From assembly GCA_000972765.1 (NCBI GenBank), contig CP011265.1, positions 3,903,001 through 3,967,000 on the forward strand: a stretch of 64,000 nucleotides of DNA. The letters are read 5' to 3'. Source of the stretch: Verrucomicrobia bacterium IMCC26134 (GTDB lineage: Bacteria > Verrucomicrobiota > Verrucomicrobiia > Opitutales > Opitutaceae). Shown here in pieces: positions 52,438-60,481 of this stretch (position 1 is its first letter; every line of letters starts with the position of its first letter). Below the pieces are notes generated by a model. It was not told the DNA's origin. It worked only from the letters and a program-made list of their open reading frames with translations, and made no database searches. The position numbers were made by a program, and so were the translations under genes.

Positions 52438-53202
52438 TCAACCTTCAGTCTCGATCCTGAGCACGCTGAGCGCGCAGGCGGCGGCGGTGTCGCAGCGCAA
52501 GACCAGCGGGCCGAGTGTCACCGCGATAAAGCCTGCCGCGAGGGCGCGTTCGACCTCTTCGGCGGTGAGGTCGCCCTCGGGGCCGATCAGGCAGGCGGCA
52601 GAGCGCGGGGCGCGGCCCTCATGCGCCGCGCGCCACGCGGCGAGCACCGAGCGCAGCGGACGTGCGCCGGGGTGAAGGCTGGCCACGAGCCGAAGCTCGG
52701 TCGCGGAGGCTTGGGTGGAGGCAAGGAAGGCATCGATGCCCTGCACCGGAGCGATGGCGGGGAGAAAGGGGTTGCCGCATTGTTTCGCGGCCTCGATGGC
52801 GACGGTGCGCCACTTCTCGTTTTTTTTGGCGGCGCGTTCGTCGTCCAGCCGCACTTCGCTGCGGGTGGTGGCGAGCGGTGCGATGGCCGCCGCGCCGAGC
52901 TCGGTGGCCTGGCGCACGATCTCGTCCATGGTCGAGCCCTTCGGCAGGCCTTGGCCGAGTAGCAGGGAGCAGTGCAGGGGAGTGCGGCGGGTCTGGCTCG
53001 TGATGCGCAGCACGGCGGCTTTTTTGCCCTCCACGCGGTCCAGAAGGCAGGTCCACTCGCAACCGTCGCCGTCGAAGGCGATCACGGGGTCGCCGCAGCG
53101 GGCACGGTTGACGGTGACGAGGTGGTGGGTCTCGGCCGGGGGGAGAATCAGTTCCGCGGCACCCTGGGGCGCGGTAGGGACATGGACGCGAAAATCAGGC
53201 AT
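52438..53202 (-). CDS. rsmE: 16S rRNA (uracil1498-N3)-methyltransferase
   Basis: Methylates U1498 of 16S rRNA with S-adenosylmethionine. A 254-residue SPOUT protein from ATG 53202. The N-terminal PUA-like domain has AETHHLVTVNRARCGDPVIA. The knotted C-terminal domain contains the SAM-binding ACLIGPEGDLTAEEVERALA, then FIAVTLGPLVLRCDTAAACA, matching the family GPEGG...LGxxILRxETA pattern with small changes (GPEGD, RCDTA). An upstream in-frame stretch to 53250 is not needed. Its leader contains a strong hairpin with a T run (53255-53300). Confidence 0.93.
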   Translation of the reverse strand: MPDFRVHVPTAPQGAAELILPPAETHHLVTVNRARCGDPVIAFDGDGCEWTCLLDRVEGKKAAVLRITSQTRRTPLHCSLLLGQGLPKGSTMDEIVRQATELGAAAIAPLATTRSEVRLDDERAAKKNEKWRTVAIEAAKQCGNPFLPAIAPVQGIDAFLASTQASATELRLVASLHPGARPLRSVLAAWRAAHEGRAPRSAACLIGPEGDLTAEEVERALAAGFIAVTLGPLVLRCDTAAACALSVLRIETEG

Positions 53203-53515
53203 CTGGAGGGGAGTGAAGGGGTTCGGGGGACGGGCGTCGAGTCCTCGCAATCCCCAAAAAAGGAAAGGCGGCCACCGGGAACCACCCCGGGGGCCGCCTT
53301 AGCCAACCTAACAAACAACCAAGCAAACAACTGATACGAAGAGATAGACCGGTGAGGCCGGAAAACATTCAAAGATTGTGAAAGTATTTTTTGGCCGGAG
53401 GGAGAGAGGGGTAAACCGGGTTGTTTTTAGACTTCGGAGAAGGGGGAGGCAGCTTTGGCATTTACAAGGGCTGACAGGTCTTTACGAGTAGCCGCCTAGT
53501 TAGGCGAAGTGACAG
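53203..53515. other. Leader of rsmE and upstream region of tRNA-Leu
   Basis: 313 bp without a convincing gene. On the minus strand it contains a possible short leader reading frame (TTG 53372, MNVFRPHRSISSYQLFAWLF) leading into the strong hairpin described separately. The plus side before 53516 should carry the tRNA promoter, but no clear -35/-10 pair stands out. Confidence 0.4.
53255..53300 (-). terminator. Strong hairpin with T run in the rsmE leader (terminator/attenuator-like)
   Basis: On the minus strand the arms AAGGCGGCC (53300-53292) and GGCCGCCTT (53273-53265), extended inside by CCGGG/CCCGG, are followed by TCCTTTTTT. It lies about 53 nt before the rsmE start, so it would stop or attenuate a transcript entering rsmE. 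There is no gene directly upstream on this strand. Confidence 0.6.
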
Positions 53516-53600
53516 GCCCAGATGGCGGAATTGGCAGACGCAGTAGACTCAAAATCTACCGACGAAAGTCTTGTGGGTTCGACCCCCACTCTGGGCACCA
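53516..53600 (+). tRNA. tRNA-Leu (CAA)
   Basis: 85 nt including an encoded CCA. The acceptor stem GCCCAGA pairs with TCTGGGC. The anticodon stem is GTAGA/TCTAC with loop CTCAAAA, giving anticodon CAA (codon UUG). There is a class II long variable arm and a T arm GTGGG-TTCGACC-CCCAC. Confidence 0.95.
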
Positions 53601-53693
53601 TCTTATCCAGACGGAGGATAAGTGAAACGTGGCGCAAAAAACCGCTTGCTTCCGGTGGTTGCGGAAGGCTTTCTGACCCTCCTGTCAGTTGTT

Positions 53694-53770
<77 letters not shown>

Positions 53771-53772
53771 TT

Positions 53773-53799
53773 ATCCCTCTCATACGAGAGGGATTTTTT
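53773..53799 (+). terminator. Rho-independent terminator after tRNA-Pro
   Basis: An 8-bp stem ATCCCTCT/AGAGGGAT with a 6-nt loop (CATACG) is followed by a T run. It begins 2 bp after the tRNA CCA end and ends the tRNA transcript before the integrase gene. Confidence 0.85.
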
Positions 53800-53858
53800 G
53801 TGCCCATAGGTAAATCGGGGGGCTGGATTTATCCGGCTTTATCTGCTTTTATCTAGAA

Positions 53859-55076
53859 ATGCAGAACAGACGCGGAACGAAAAACGGAACGAAGGCGGAA
53901 CGGCCGTGGGCTCCGCCTCGGGGGATCCGCTTCTACGATCGGCCCGATCGGCCCAAGCCGTTTCTCATGTCGTGGCGACCCAAGGCAAATGCTCCGGTGC
54001 AGACGCTTTCTTTTGGCGATGCGGCCGCTCGCGAGCGGGCCGGTCGACGGCTCGCCGAGGAGCGCGCCGCGGAGGGCGAGATTGCCATGTCATGGAACGC
54101 GGCCGGGTGGCGGGAGTTCCTCGAAGCCAAGGCGGCCGCCGAGGGCGCCGATCTGCGCATCGTCGTCCACGAGTGGAAGTCCGGCCGCGCGGCCGCCGGG
54201 ACTACCACGGATGCCCACTCGATCTCCGTGCCGGCGGCCGTCGAGAAGTATTTCAAGCTCCGCCTGGGCGAAGATGTGCGCGAGGGCACCGACACTTTTC
54301 GGCATCTGGATCTTCACCTGCGGAAGCGGTTCGCGGTCTTGTTCAAGGGGCACATGCTCCACCAGGTCACCAGCGACGAGATCCGCGATTGGATGAACGG
54401 GCTCAAGAATCCCGACAACGGCGAGCCGATGAGTGTGGTGACGAAGGGGCACCATCGAAAGAACGTGAACGCCTTCTTTGATCGAGCGGTGATGGAGGAG
54501 TGGGTGCGGGCAAATCCTTGCGTGCGGGTGAAGGCGCCGAGCGCAAAGCTCGCCGACGAGGAGGACGATGACATTGCCGGCCGCGTGATCCCGGTGGCGG
54601 ATCTGGAGAAGCTCTTCAAGGCCAACCGCGACCAGCCGGTGATCGGCCGCATGGCGCTCGAACTGTTTGGCGGGCTGCGGGCGGCCTCGGCCGAGCGGAT
54701 GCTGCGCGAGCATGTAAACTTTGAGGACAAGGGGCTGACGATGCCGGGGGTGCGCCACAAGTCGGGAAAACGGAAATACCGCGCCGGGCATCCGGAGGCG
54801 CTGTGGGCCTGGCTAAAGCACGCCGGCGACCGGATGTGGACGGAGGTGGACGAGGGCAGCTACGGCTATTTAAAGACGCAGGCCTTCATCCGGGCAAACG
54901 TCACCAATCCGGGCAACGGGCTCCGGCATTCGTTCGTGAGCTATCATCTCGCGCTTAATCGAAACACGCCGCTGACGTCCTACCTCGCGCAGCATCGGCG
55001 CAGCTCCACGACGGATGGTTATGAGGGGCTGGCCACGGAGGCCGATGCGAAGCGCTGGGCTGCAATCTTGCCCTGA
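53859..55076 (+). CDS. Tyrosine-type site-specific integrase
   Basis: A 405-residue recombinase. An N-terminal arm-binding part (1-115) is followed by a SAM-like core-binding domain (about 125-235, VPAAVEKYFKLRLGEDVREG). The catalytic domain has the first Arg in ELFGGLRAASAERML, a Lys near RHKSGKRKY, the second Arg/His region GNGLRHSFVSYHLA, and the nucleophile Tyr in QHRRSSTTDGYEGL. It sits 89 bp after tRNA-Pro, as expected for a prophage integrated at the tRNA 3' end. No ribosome binding site stands out before ATG 53859. The structural genes beyond are on the opposite strand. Confidence 0.9.
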   Translation: MQNRRGTKNGTKAERPWAPPRGIRFYDRPDRPKPFLMSWRPKANAPVQTLSFGDAAARERAGRRLAEERAAEGEIAMSWNAAGWREFLEAKAAAEGADLRIVVHEWKSGRAAAGTTTDAHSISVPAAVEKYFKLRLGEDVREGTDTFRHLDLHLRKRFAVLFKGHMLHQVTSDEIRDWMNGLKNPDNGEPMSVVTKGHHRKNVNAFFDRAVMEEWVRANPCVRVKAPSAKLADEEDDDIAGRVIPVADLEKLFKANRDQPVIGRMALELFGGLRAASAERMLREHVNFEDKGLTMPGVRHKSGKRKYRAGHPEALWAWLKHAGDRMWTEVDEGSYGYLKTQAFIRANVTNPGNGLRHSFVSYHLALNRNTPLTSYLAQHRRSSTTDGYEGLATEADAKRWAAILP

Positions 55077-55101
55077 GCGTAGATGCCGGCAGGGTGGAGG
55101 G

Positions 55102-55467
55102 ATGAAAACCTTTTGGGCGGTGCTTGCGGCGATCTTGGTGGCGGCGGGATTGATCGGCGGATTCGTCAAATATCAGGTGCATGCTGAGAAGGTGCAGGCG
55201 GAGAAGCTGGCCCAGACGCGCTTTGTTGCGGCCGAGACGCTCAAGTATATCAGGGAGGAGGAGGGGCGGATCTATAAGGAGCCGACCCGGGCCCGGGTGG
55301 AGTCGTTCGCGAAAGTCTTCCGCCTCTCGACCAATTTCATGCCGGACTTGCCAGCGAATGAGCGGGCGAGGTTCGTCGGGCAGATGAACGAGTTTTTATC
55401 GATGGCGAGGAAGTCGGTTTCGGGTGAACCGAACTTGGTGGAGTTGATGCCGAAGCCGCTGGAATGA
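55102..55467 (+). CDS. Small membrane-anchored protein of the prophage, unknown function
   Basis: A 121-residue protein with an N-terminal membrane segment (FWAVLAAILVAAGLIGGFVK), then a charged helical region (AEKVQAEKLAQTRFVAAETL). The start ATG 55102 has GGTGGAGGG immediately upstream, one of the clearest ribosome binding sites in the window. It lies 25 bp after the integrase stop, so the two are probably cotranscribed. No family recognised; possibly an accessory or superinfection-related protein. Confidence 0.65.
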   Translation: MKTFWAVLAAILVAAGLIGGFVKYQVHAEKVQAEKLAQTRFVAAETLKYIREEEGRIYKEPTRARVESFAKVFRLSTNFMPDLPANERARFVGQMNEFLSMARKSVSGEPNLVELMPKPLE

Positions 55468-55518
55468 TGGCGCGGCCGGAGAGCTTGGCAGGATCAACCG
55501 GCATCCAAGGGGGGCTGG

Positions 55519-55758
55519 TCAATGCGCGACGCCTGAGCTGCCTTCCAGTCGGGCCACGCGGAGGCTCACTTCGGCCACACTCGCCTCCGCCGTCACTACC
55601 CGGGATCGAAGCTCGATGATCTCTCGATCATGCGTATCCGCTTTCTCGTGAGCCACCGCCTGCGCCTTCTCCTGCTGGCTCACTGTCCTTAGCACCCAGA
55701 GGATGCCGGCGAGCGTGAGGCTAGTGAGGACGGTGTTGAGGTCGAGGGTGAGGTTCAC
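55519..55758 (-). CDS. Small phage protein with membrane segment and coiled coil (holin/XhlA-like)
   Basis: A 79-residue protein. An N-terminal hydrophobic helix (VLTSLTLAGILWVLRTV) is followed by a heptad-like helix (IIELRSRVVTAEASVAEVSL, RVARLEG). This size and plan are seen in XhlA-type holin-associated and small lysis proteins. It is the most distal gene of the minus-strand phage block, 9 bp after the next upstream gene. Function inferred from size and position only. Confidence 0.55.
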   Translation of the reverse strand: MNLTLDLNTVLTSLTLAGILWVLRTVSQQEKAQAVAHEKADTHDREIIELRSRVVTAEASVAEVSLRVARLEGSSGVAH

Positions 55759-55767
55759 TGTGGTTTA

Positions 55768-56679
55768 TTAAGCGGTATGAAGGGGGCGGGCGGCGAAAAG
55801 GTCAGGGGCGAGGGCGGCGAACGCCGCGCCGATCTTGGTCTTGTCGGCCAGGTCGAGGCCTTGGTCGAGGGCAGTGCGGGCGAGGGTCGCCGTATCGGCG
55901 CCTGCGCTGCGCTCGAGGGTCACGAGGCCGGAGGCGATTCGGGCGGCGAGGCCGCCTATGTTCGCCCGGTAGGCGAGAGCGGCCACGGTGGCGATCACCG
56001 AGAGCAGGGTGCCGGCGGCCGCGGCGGCGCGCATCCAGAGCAGGGAGGCGGCCAGGTCGGCGTTGGTATCAGCTATGTCGTGGGCCCGAGTCTGGGCGGC
56101 AGTAAGCCTGGCAGCGGTGGTGGCGAGGGAGCGGGAGAGGGTGGCGTTATGGCCTTCGGTGGCTCGCTGGCGCACTTCGGCTGCGGCGAGTATCTGGGCG
56201 TCGGCGGAGCGGAGGTCGGCCACGAGTTGTCGGACGTTGGCGAGTTGTTCGGAGGTGGCTCCAGGGACGGCTTGGGTTAGGAGGTCGGTGGTGTTGCCGG
56301 CGAAGCGTTGGGTGAGCGTGGCTTCGGTGGAGGGAGGGAGTGCGGCGGCCGCTTGGGCGGTCTTCTCCGCCTCCAGGCGGGCTGCGAGCAGCTGGGCCTC
56401 ACGCGCGTCATCATGCCGATTCTCGGCGGCAGTAGTGGCGCGCTCGCCGCGGTGCGTCCACCAGGAGAAGAAGCCGGTGCCGGCGCCGGCAGGCGCCGTG
56501 GAGCAGCCGGTATAGAGGAGGCAGAGGCCGAGGGTGCAGAGCGCGATAAGGAAGGGCGAGAGCCGGCAGCGGCTGAACGCTGCGAGGGCCCTGAGGACGT
56601 GGCGGGCGGCGCAGCCGAGATGATACCAGCCTTGGGCGGAGGGTCTGAGGGGCGAGGGATGCTGGCAGGCGCAGCTCAT
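55768..56679 (-). CDS. Phage-associated membrane/lipoprotein-like protein with long helices
   Basis: A 303-residue protein from ATG 56679. A Cys-rich N-terminus (MSCACQHPSPL) is followed by a hydrophobic stretch ending LCLLYTGCSTAPAG, which resembles a lipoprotein cleavage region although the residue at -3 is Tyr. A long Ala/Thr-rich helical part (AAENRHDDAREAQLLAARLE) comes next, and a second membrane segment lies near residues 215-235 (AAAAGTLLSVIATVAALAYR). Its start overlaps the stop of a 38-residue gene by ATGA. No recognised family; the position next to the holin-like gene suggests lysis or envelope function. Confidence 0.6.
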   Translation of the reverse strand: MSCACQHPSPLRPSAQGWYHLGCAARHVLRALAAFSRCRLSPFLIALCTLGLCLLYTGCSTAPAGAGTGFFSWWTHRGERATTAAENRHDDAREAQLLAARLEAEKTAQAAAALPPSTEATLTQRFAGNTTDLLTQAVPGATSEQLANVRQLVADLRSADAQILAAAEVRQRATEGHNATLSRSLATTAARLTAAQTRAHDIADTNADLAASLLWMRAAAAAGTLLSVIATVAALAYRANIGGLAARIASGLVTLERSAGADTATLARTALDQGLDLADKTKIGAAFAALAPDLFAARPLHTA

Positions 56680-56792
56680 GTGAAGAGGCGGACCAGGAAG
56701 TAGCTGAGGCCGATCACGGCCCCACTGGCCGCGATCGCCAGGGCGAGGAGGAACTGCATGGCGTCGCGGTCGTCGGGGGGCTGCGGTCTCAT
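56676..56792 (-). CDS. 38-residue single-membrane-segment phage protein
   Basis: A very small gene. Product MRPQPPDDRDAMQFLLALAI continues with AASGAVIGLSYFLVRLFT: a charged N-terminus and one membrane helix. Both ends use ATGA overlaps, its ATG with the stop of the upstream gene (56789-56792) and its TGA with the ATG of the next (56676-56679). This translational coupling is the main support that it is real. Function unknown; holin-like size. Confidence 0.6.
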   Translation of the reverse strand: MRPQPPDDRDAMQFLLALAIAASGAVIGLSYFLVRLFT

Positions 56793-57208
56793 GGGTTGAG
56801 GGCCGAGGCTTCGCGGAAGTAGGCATCAACCTCGGCATCGGTCTTTCCGAGGGCGGAGGTAAGGCTGGCGATGGTGGGGCTATCCCGGCGGATGTAGTTA
56901 CCGTATTCCCAGACTCGCAGAACTATGGTGCGCTGGGGCTCGGCGAGCTGGCTGAGGATGCTATTGATGGAGGAGGTGAGGCCGGCGAGATCGAGGATCG
57001 CGCGGATGGCCCACATGGGAACCTCGTGGGGCACGGGTGCTGGAGCGGCGGGCGGGCTGGCTATGTCAGTTTCAATGGCCTCGGGTGATGGCTGGGCGTT
57101 GGCCGGGATGCCGACTATCCGACCATCCGGGGTGGCGATAATGTAGGCGTGCTCTTCATGATCTATGACGGCGCCGAGGGTGCAGAGGTATGGTAGGAAG
57201 TCGCTCAT
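56789..57208 (-). CDS. Small phage protein, unknown function
   Basis: A 139-residue protein from ATG 57208, starting MSDFLPYLCTLGAVIDHEEH and AYIIATPDGRIVGIP. A Pro/Ala-rich linker follows, then a helical C-terminus (WAIRAILDLAGLTSSINSIL) and LGKTDAEVDAYFREASAL. The C-terminal half resembles small tail-associated proteins that follow tail fibre genes, but no family is recognised. The ATG overlaps the tail-fibre stop by ATGA. An in-frame extension to 57502 is antisense-like and rejected. Confidence 0.6.
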   Translation of the reverse strand: MSDFLPYLCTLGAVIDHEEHAYIIATPDGRIVGIPANAQPSPEAIETDIASPPAAPAPVPHEVPMWAIRAILDLAGLTSSINSILSQLAEPQRTIVLRVWEYGNYIRRDSPTIASLTSALGKTDAEVDAYFREASALNP

Positions 57209-59631
57209 TGTGTGCGGTGCCCCGTGACCGTGGTCCGTATGGCGGTGCTGACCGTGGAGTTGATCCAGATGGCAGTGGTAGCGAGTTTGCGGGTAGTGGG
57301 CGTGAAGACGTTTATGCCAGCGGCAAGGGCCCCGCTGGATTTGTAGGCATTGGATCCGCTGCTGTGGCCGATATAGGTGGTGGGGGTGCCACTGGCAGGG
57401 GTCTGCTCGATCGTCTCGATGACATCGGCGGCGATATCCACGAGGGCGCCACCGAGGAGCTGTTGGTTGCCGGAGGTTGCTGTATCGGCGACAATGCGCC
57501 ACTGGCGGGCAGAGGAGATCGGGCGCATGCCTGCCGTCAGGCGGGCAGCGTTGCCGCCGATCTCAGTGATATCATCGACGCATAGGATGGGCTGAATGCG
57601 TGGCAGTGAAAGGGCGCCGATGGCCTTGGTCGAAAAGTCGTCAAAGCGGATAACCGAGCTGTTTGAGGAGGTGCTATAGATCGTAAACTGATTATTCGGC
57701 CCCATGTAGAAATCGTAACTGACGGCAGTGGGGGTGCCGCTGGGGGTGAACAGAATTTCAACGCCGGCGGAGTTATAGCCGAGACGCAACTGGGGGGCGG
57801 TGCCCGAGATGAGTGTGCAGGTGAAGGTTACCCGGGTGTAGTAGTTTGCATTTACCGCCCGGTAGGCCGCAGATGCGAGTCGCACGCCAGTCGCGCCAGT
57901 CGCGCCCAGAGTAAGATCGAGCGCAGATGCGGTATTGGCGACGGTAGCGGTGCCGATCAATGATGTCCAGTTACCGACTCCCGCGCCCGAAAAGTCCCGA
58001 TCCTGCGACGCCGAGATCAATTCAAGGCAGTCGCCTCCAGCCATGACCCATGTGGGAGCACGGCCAGTCGTGCGCCAGGTGTCGCTCTCGGAGTCGGAGA
58101 GGTGGGCGTTGATCCAGCAGCCGAGAGGAACGGGACCTAATGGCCAGTTATGGCCGGTGAGGTGAGTGGTCGCGACAAGCGAGGAGTCGAGCCAGTTGGG
58201 CAGGGTGCCGACCAGAAGATCCGTGAGTGACTGCGTGATACCATTGATTCGCAGCACAGGCTGGGATGTGCCCGCGGTGATGCGCACATCAAGCCAGATA
58301 CGCTGGCCGGAATAGAGCGAGCGGAAGGTGGTGGCGGTATAGGCGCTCCGCGAGTCGTTCGCAGCGGGGGAGGCGCCCATCTGGCGAATTAGCAGAGAAC
58401 CGTCAGTGCGGAGAGTCACAAAGAGGCTCCATGCAGGGGAGGTGTTTGTGCTGGCGAGGTTTGGCGTGGCGCTACTCGATATGCAGGCGATCGCGGCGAC
58501 GGCGCTGGGATTAGCGGTAGGCACTTCGACCCAGCCGACCCATGAGGCGAGCGCGGCGCCGGCGAGATTGCCGCGGGTCCCGGGTGTCTGTAAGATCGCG
58601 CGGTTGGCGATCGCGCCGTCCGAATAGATGTAGTCGGTGGCTGGCCGAGTAGACATCTCGTTGCGCAGATTGGCGACCTCGGTATAAATACCAGAGACTC
58701 GGGTCCAGCTGCCGCTCGTGCCGTTGTAGCGTGCCTCATCTCCGAGCACCCAGGTGATACTCTGCGAGGTGCCAGCAGCCGTGATCGCGTAGCGGTCGCC
58801 CGCGGCGGTCGAGGTAGCGGGCACGCTCGCACCGGAGACCCCGCCTTTGAATTGCGCTGCGATGGCGTTGGCGGCAGCGGTGGCCGAGGTGGAGGCGGTG
58901 CTGGAGAAGCCCGAGGCTAGACCGGCCTGCGTGGTGGCGGTGGAGGCGAAGCCGGAGGCGAGGTCGGCTTGAGTCGTGGCGGTAAAGGCGGATTCGCTGG
59001 CGCTGTAGGCAGAATCATACGCGTTGATCTCGGACGCGTATGCGTCTTGGGCGGCGCCCGTGGCGATGCCGGCTTGGGTGGTGGCGTCCTGGGCGGAGCC
59101 GGAGGCGTCCTGGGCGGAGCCGGAGGCGAGGGCGGCCTGCGTCGTGGCGATGCCTGCTTGGGTGGTAGCGGTGGTGGCGTGGCCGGAGGCGAGGCCGGCC
59201 TGCGTCGTGGCGATGCCGGCTTGGGTGGTGGCGGTGGAGGCGAAGCCGGAGGCGAGGCCGGCCTGCGTCGTGGCGATGCCGGCTTGGGTGGTGGCGGTGG
59301 AGGCGAAGCCGGAGGCGAGGCCGGCTTGCGTCGTGGCGATGCCGGCTTGGGTGGTGGCGGTGCTGGCGTGGCCTGAGGCCAAGCCCGCCTGAGTGGTGGC
59401 GAGGCCGGCCTGCGTGGTGGCGAGCTGGGCTTTGTCGCTGGCTAATTGGGCGGAGTTGCCGGCGTTGGTGGCGGCCAACTCGGCGGCGTCTTGGGCAGCC
59501 AGCGCTTCAGGGGTGACATCGCCTTCCGGGCCTTGGGGTCCTTGAGGGCCGATCTGCGAGGTAATCAGCAGGGTATCGGTCTCGACCTCGAGCACGGTGA
59601 TGCTGCCTGCGACAGTGACAGTGGTGGCCAT
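57205..59631 (-). CDS. Tail fibre-like phage protein with 21-residue tandem repeats
   Basis: An 808-residue protein. The N-terminus (ITVLEVETDTLLITSQ) carries a short collagen-like GPQGPQGPEG, then a low-complexity region with a 21-residue repeat built on AGLASG..STATTQAGIATTQ (about residues 82-165, four near-identical units plus diverged ones). After FKGGVSGASVPATSTAAGDR (about 255) comes a large beta-rich C-terminal half (about 300-808) with LamG-like stretches (DVRITAGTSQPVLRINGITQ). This plan is typical of trimeric tail fibres, with the C-terminus likely binding the host surface. It follows a baseplate-like gene with a 2-bp gap. Confidence 0.75.
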   Translation of the reverse strand: MATTVTVAGSITVLEVETDTLLITSQIGPQGPQGPEGDVTPEALAAQDAAELAATNAGNSAQLASDKAQLATTQAGLATTQAGLASGHASTATTQAGIATTQAGLASGFASTATTQAGIATTQAGLASGFASTATTQAGIATTQAGLASGHATTATTQAGIATTQAALASGSAQDASGSAQDATTQAGIATGAAQDAYASEINAYDSAYSASESAFTATTQADLASGFASTATTQAGLASGFSSTASTSATAAANAIAAQFKGGVSGASVPATSTAAGDRYAITAAGTSQSITWVLGDEARYNGTSGSWTRVSGIYTEVANLRNEMSTRPATDYIYSDGAIANRAILQTPGTRGNLAGAALASWVGWVEVPTANPSAVAAIACISSSATPNLASTNTSPAWSLFVTLRTDGSLLIRQMGASPAANDSRSAYTATTFRSLYSGQRIWLDVRITAGTSQPVLRINGITQSLTDLLVGTLPNWLDSSLVATTHLTGHNWPLGPVPLGCWINAHLSDSESDTWRTTGRAPTWVMAGGDCLELISASQDRDFSGAGVGNWTSLIGTATVANTASALDLTLGATGATGVRLASAAYRAVNANYYTRVTFTCTLISGTAPQLRLGYNSAGVEILFTPSGTPTAVSYDFYMGPNNQFTIYSTSSNSSVIRFDDFSTKAIGALSLPRIQPILCVDDITEIGGNAARLTAGMRPISSARQWRIVADTATSGNQQLLGGALVDIAADVIETIEQTPASGTPTTYIGHSSGSNAYKSSGALAAGINVFTPTTRKLATTAIWINSTVSTAIRTTVTGHRTQ
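59137..59388 (-). repeat. 63-bp tandem repeat array within the tail fibre gene
   Basis: Four 63-bp units encode residues 82-165, differing by a few codons (GHAS, GFAS, GFAS, GHAT). Diverged copies flank the array on both sides. Such arrays change copy number by slippage or recombination and lengthen or shorten the fibre shaft. Confidence 0.8.
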
Positions 59632-59633
59632 GG

Positions 59634-60002
59634 TCAGGCGGTGATGTTGGGGGTGACCTGCTGAAAGCCTTCAAGGAGGCGGGTGACAGTGGAGCCTTGG
59701 ACTAACTCGAGGTCATAGGCATAGGTCGTGGCGGACATCGCAGCGGTGGTGGCCGCATCGAGCAGGAGGGTGATCGTGCCGGCGGCGCCGCCGAGCGTGA
59801 TGCAGGCGTTAGCGGTAGTGAGCGAGATCGTGGGCTGGCCAGCCGAGACGAGATCCATCCGCGCGGTGTAGCCCGTGAGGTTGACTGCGGCAGCTGGGCT
59901 GCCGGTCTTCCAGGTCAATGTCTTGGTCCAGGTCGCTCCCTGCGGGATCTGGCCGTCGTAGCGACCGACGGGGTTGGAGGTGGAATCACACGCGCAGCTC
60001 AT
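59634..60002 (-). CDS. Phage protein with BppU/tail N-terminal-like fold
   Basis: A 122-residue protein starting MSCACDSTSNPVGRYDGQ. IPQGATWTKTLTWKTGSPAA, VNLTGYTARMDLVSAGQP, ACITLGGAAGTITLLLDAAT and YAYDLELVQGSTVTRLLEGF form the beta-sandwich pattern common to small phage proteins related to the N-terminus of BppU baseplate proteins ('GDT...W...G..vdLtGyta.m'). It directly precedes the tail fibre gene and may connect fibre to tail. Its MSCAC N-terminus is shared with the gene at 55768-56679. Confidence 0.62.
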   Translation of the reverse strand: MSCACDSTSNPVGRYDGQIPQGATWTKTLTWKTGSPAAAVNLTGYTARMDLVSAGQPTISLTTANACITLGGAAGTITLLLDAATTAAMSATTYAYDLELVQGSTVTRLLEGFQQVTPNITA

Positions 60003-60027
60003 GCAGGCGGCGGCGTGTCAAAGCTGC

Positions 60028-60468
60028 TTATTTAGCGGTCGTAGACTGCGAGATTTGAAGCACTGCAACAGTCGCGCTGGTCGCGATAAGCATGACCGCG
60101 GGGCGCCAGCCAGTAGCCAGGTCTGCCACCGGGGCGATGGCGCCCGGGGTCGCGCTGGCTATAAGCACGTCGCCTTTAGTGACGCCGGTGAGCCCGTGAG
60201 TGAAGGCGGGGTCGTAGATGGCGACATCGAGCGGCTGATTGACGCCGGCGGTGTTGGCCGCGATACCGCGGGCGCCGGCCAGTATCGTGGTAGGGGTCGT
60301 GGCGTTGGCATCGTATAGGCGAAACTTGGGGCGGTTCATTGAGTCGATCGTGGCGGTGTCTTCGTAGACGATTTGCCCGGCGGTGATAGCGGCGGCGGCT
60401 TGGCCGGTGATGATGATGGCGTAATCGCTGGGTGCGACATTCGCGGAGGTGAGGGTGAGGTCGGCCAT
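60028..60468 (-). CDS. Putative phage structural (capsid decoration-like) protein
   Basis: A 146-residue Ala/Thr-rich protein with a regular beta pattern (YAIIITGQAAAAITAGQIVY, ARGIAANTAGVNQPLDVAIY, KGDVLIASATPGAIAPVADL). The layout resembles DUF2190/decoration-type proteins of tailed phages ('G..v...s....g.p..va...G'), usually beside the major capsid gene. The assignment is by pattern only. It lies between the fibre module and the gene at 60482 on the same strand, with a 13 bp gap. Confidence 0.5.
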   Translation of the reverse strand: MADLTLTSANVAPSDYAIIITGQAAAAITAGQIVYEDTATIDSMNRPKFRLYDANATTPTTILAGARGIAANTAGVNQPLDVAIYDPAFTHGLTGVTKGDVLIASATPGAIAPVADLATGWRPAVMLIATSATVAVLQISQSTTAK

Positions 60469-60481
60469 GGTGAGGAGTGTA

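Noticed and set aside
59119-59388. Possible CRISPR-like array because of regularly spaced repeats
   Set aside because: The repeats are contiguous 63-bp coding units without unique spacers, inside a tail fibre gene.
57205-59631. Collagen-like protein
   Set aside because: Only a single short GPQGPQGPEG stretch; the main repeat is Ala/Thr/Gln-rich and not Gly-X-Y.
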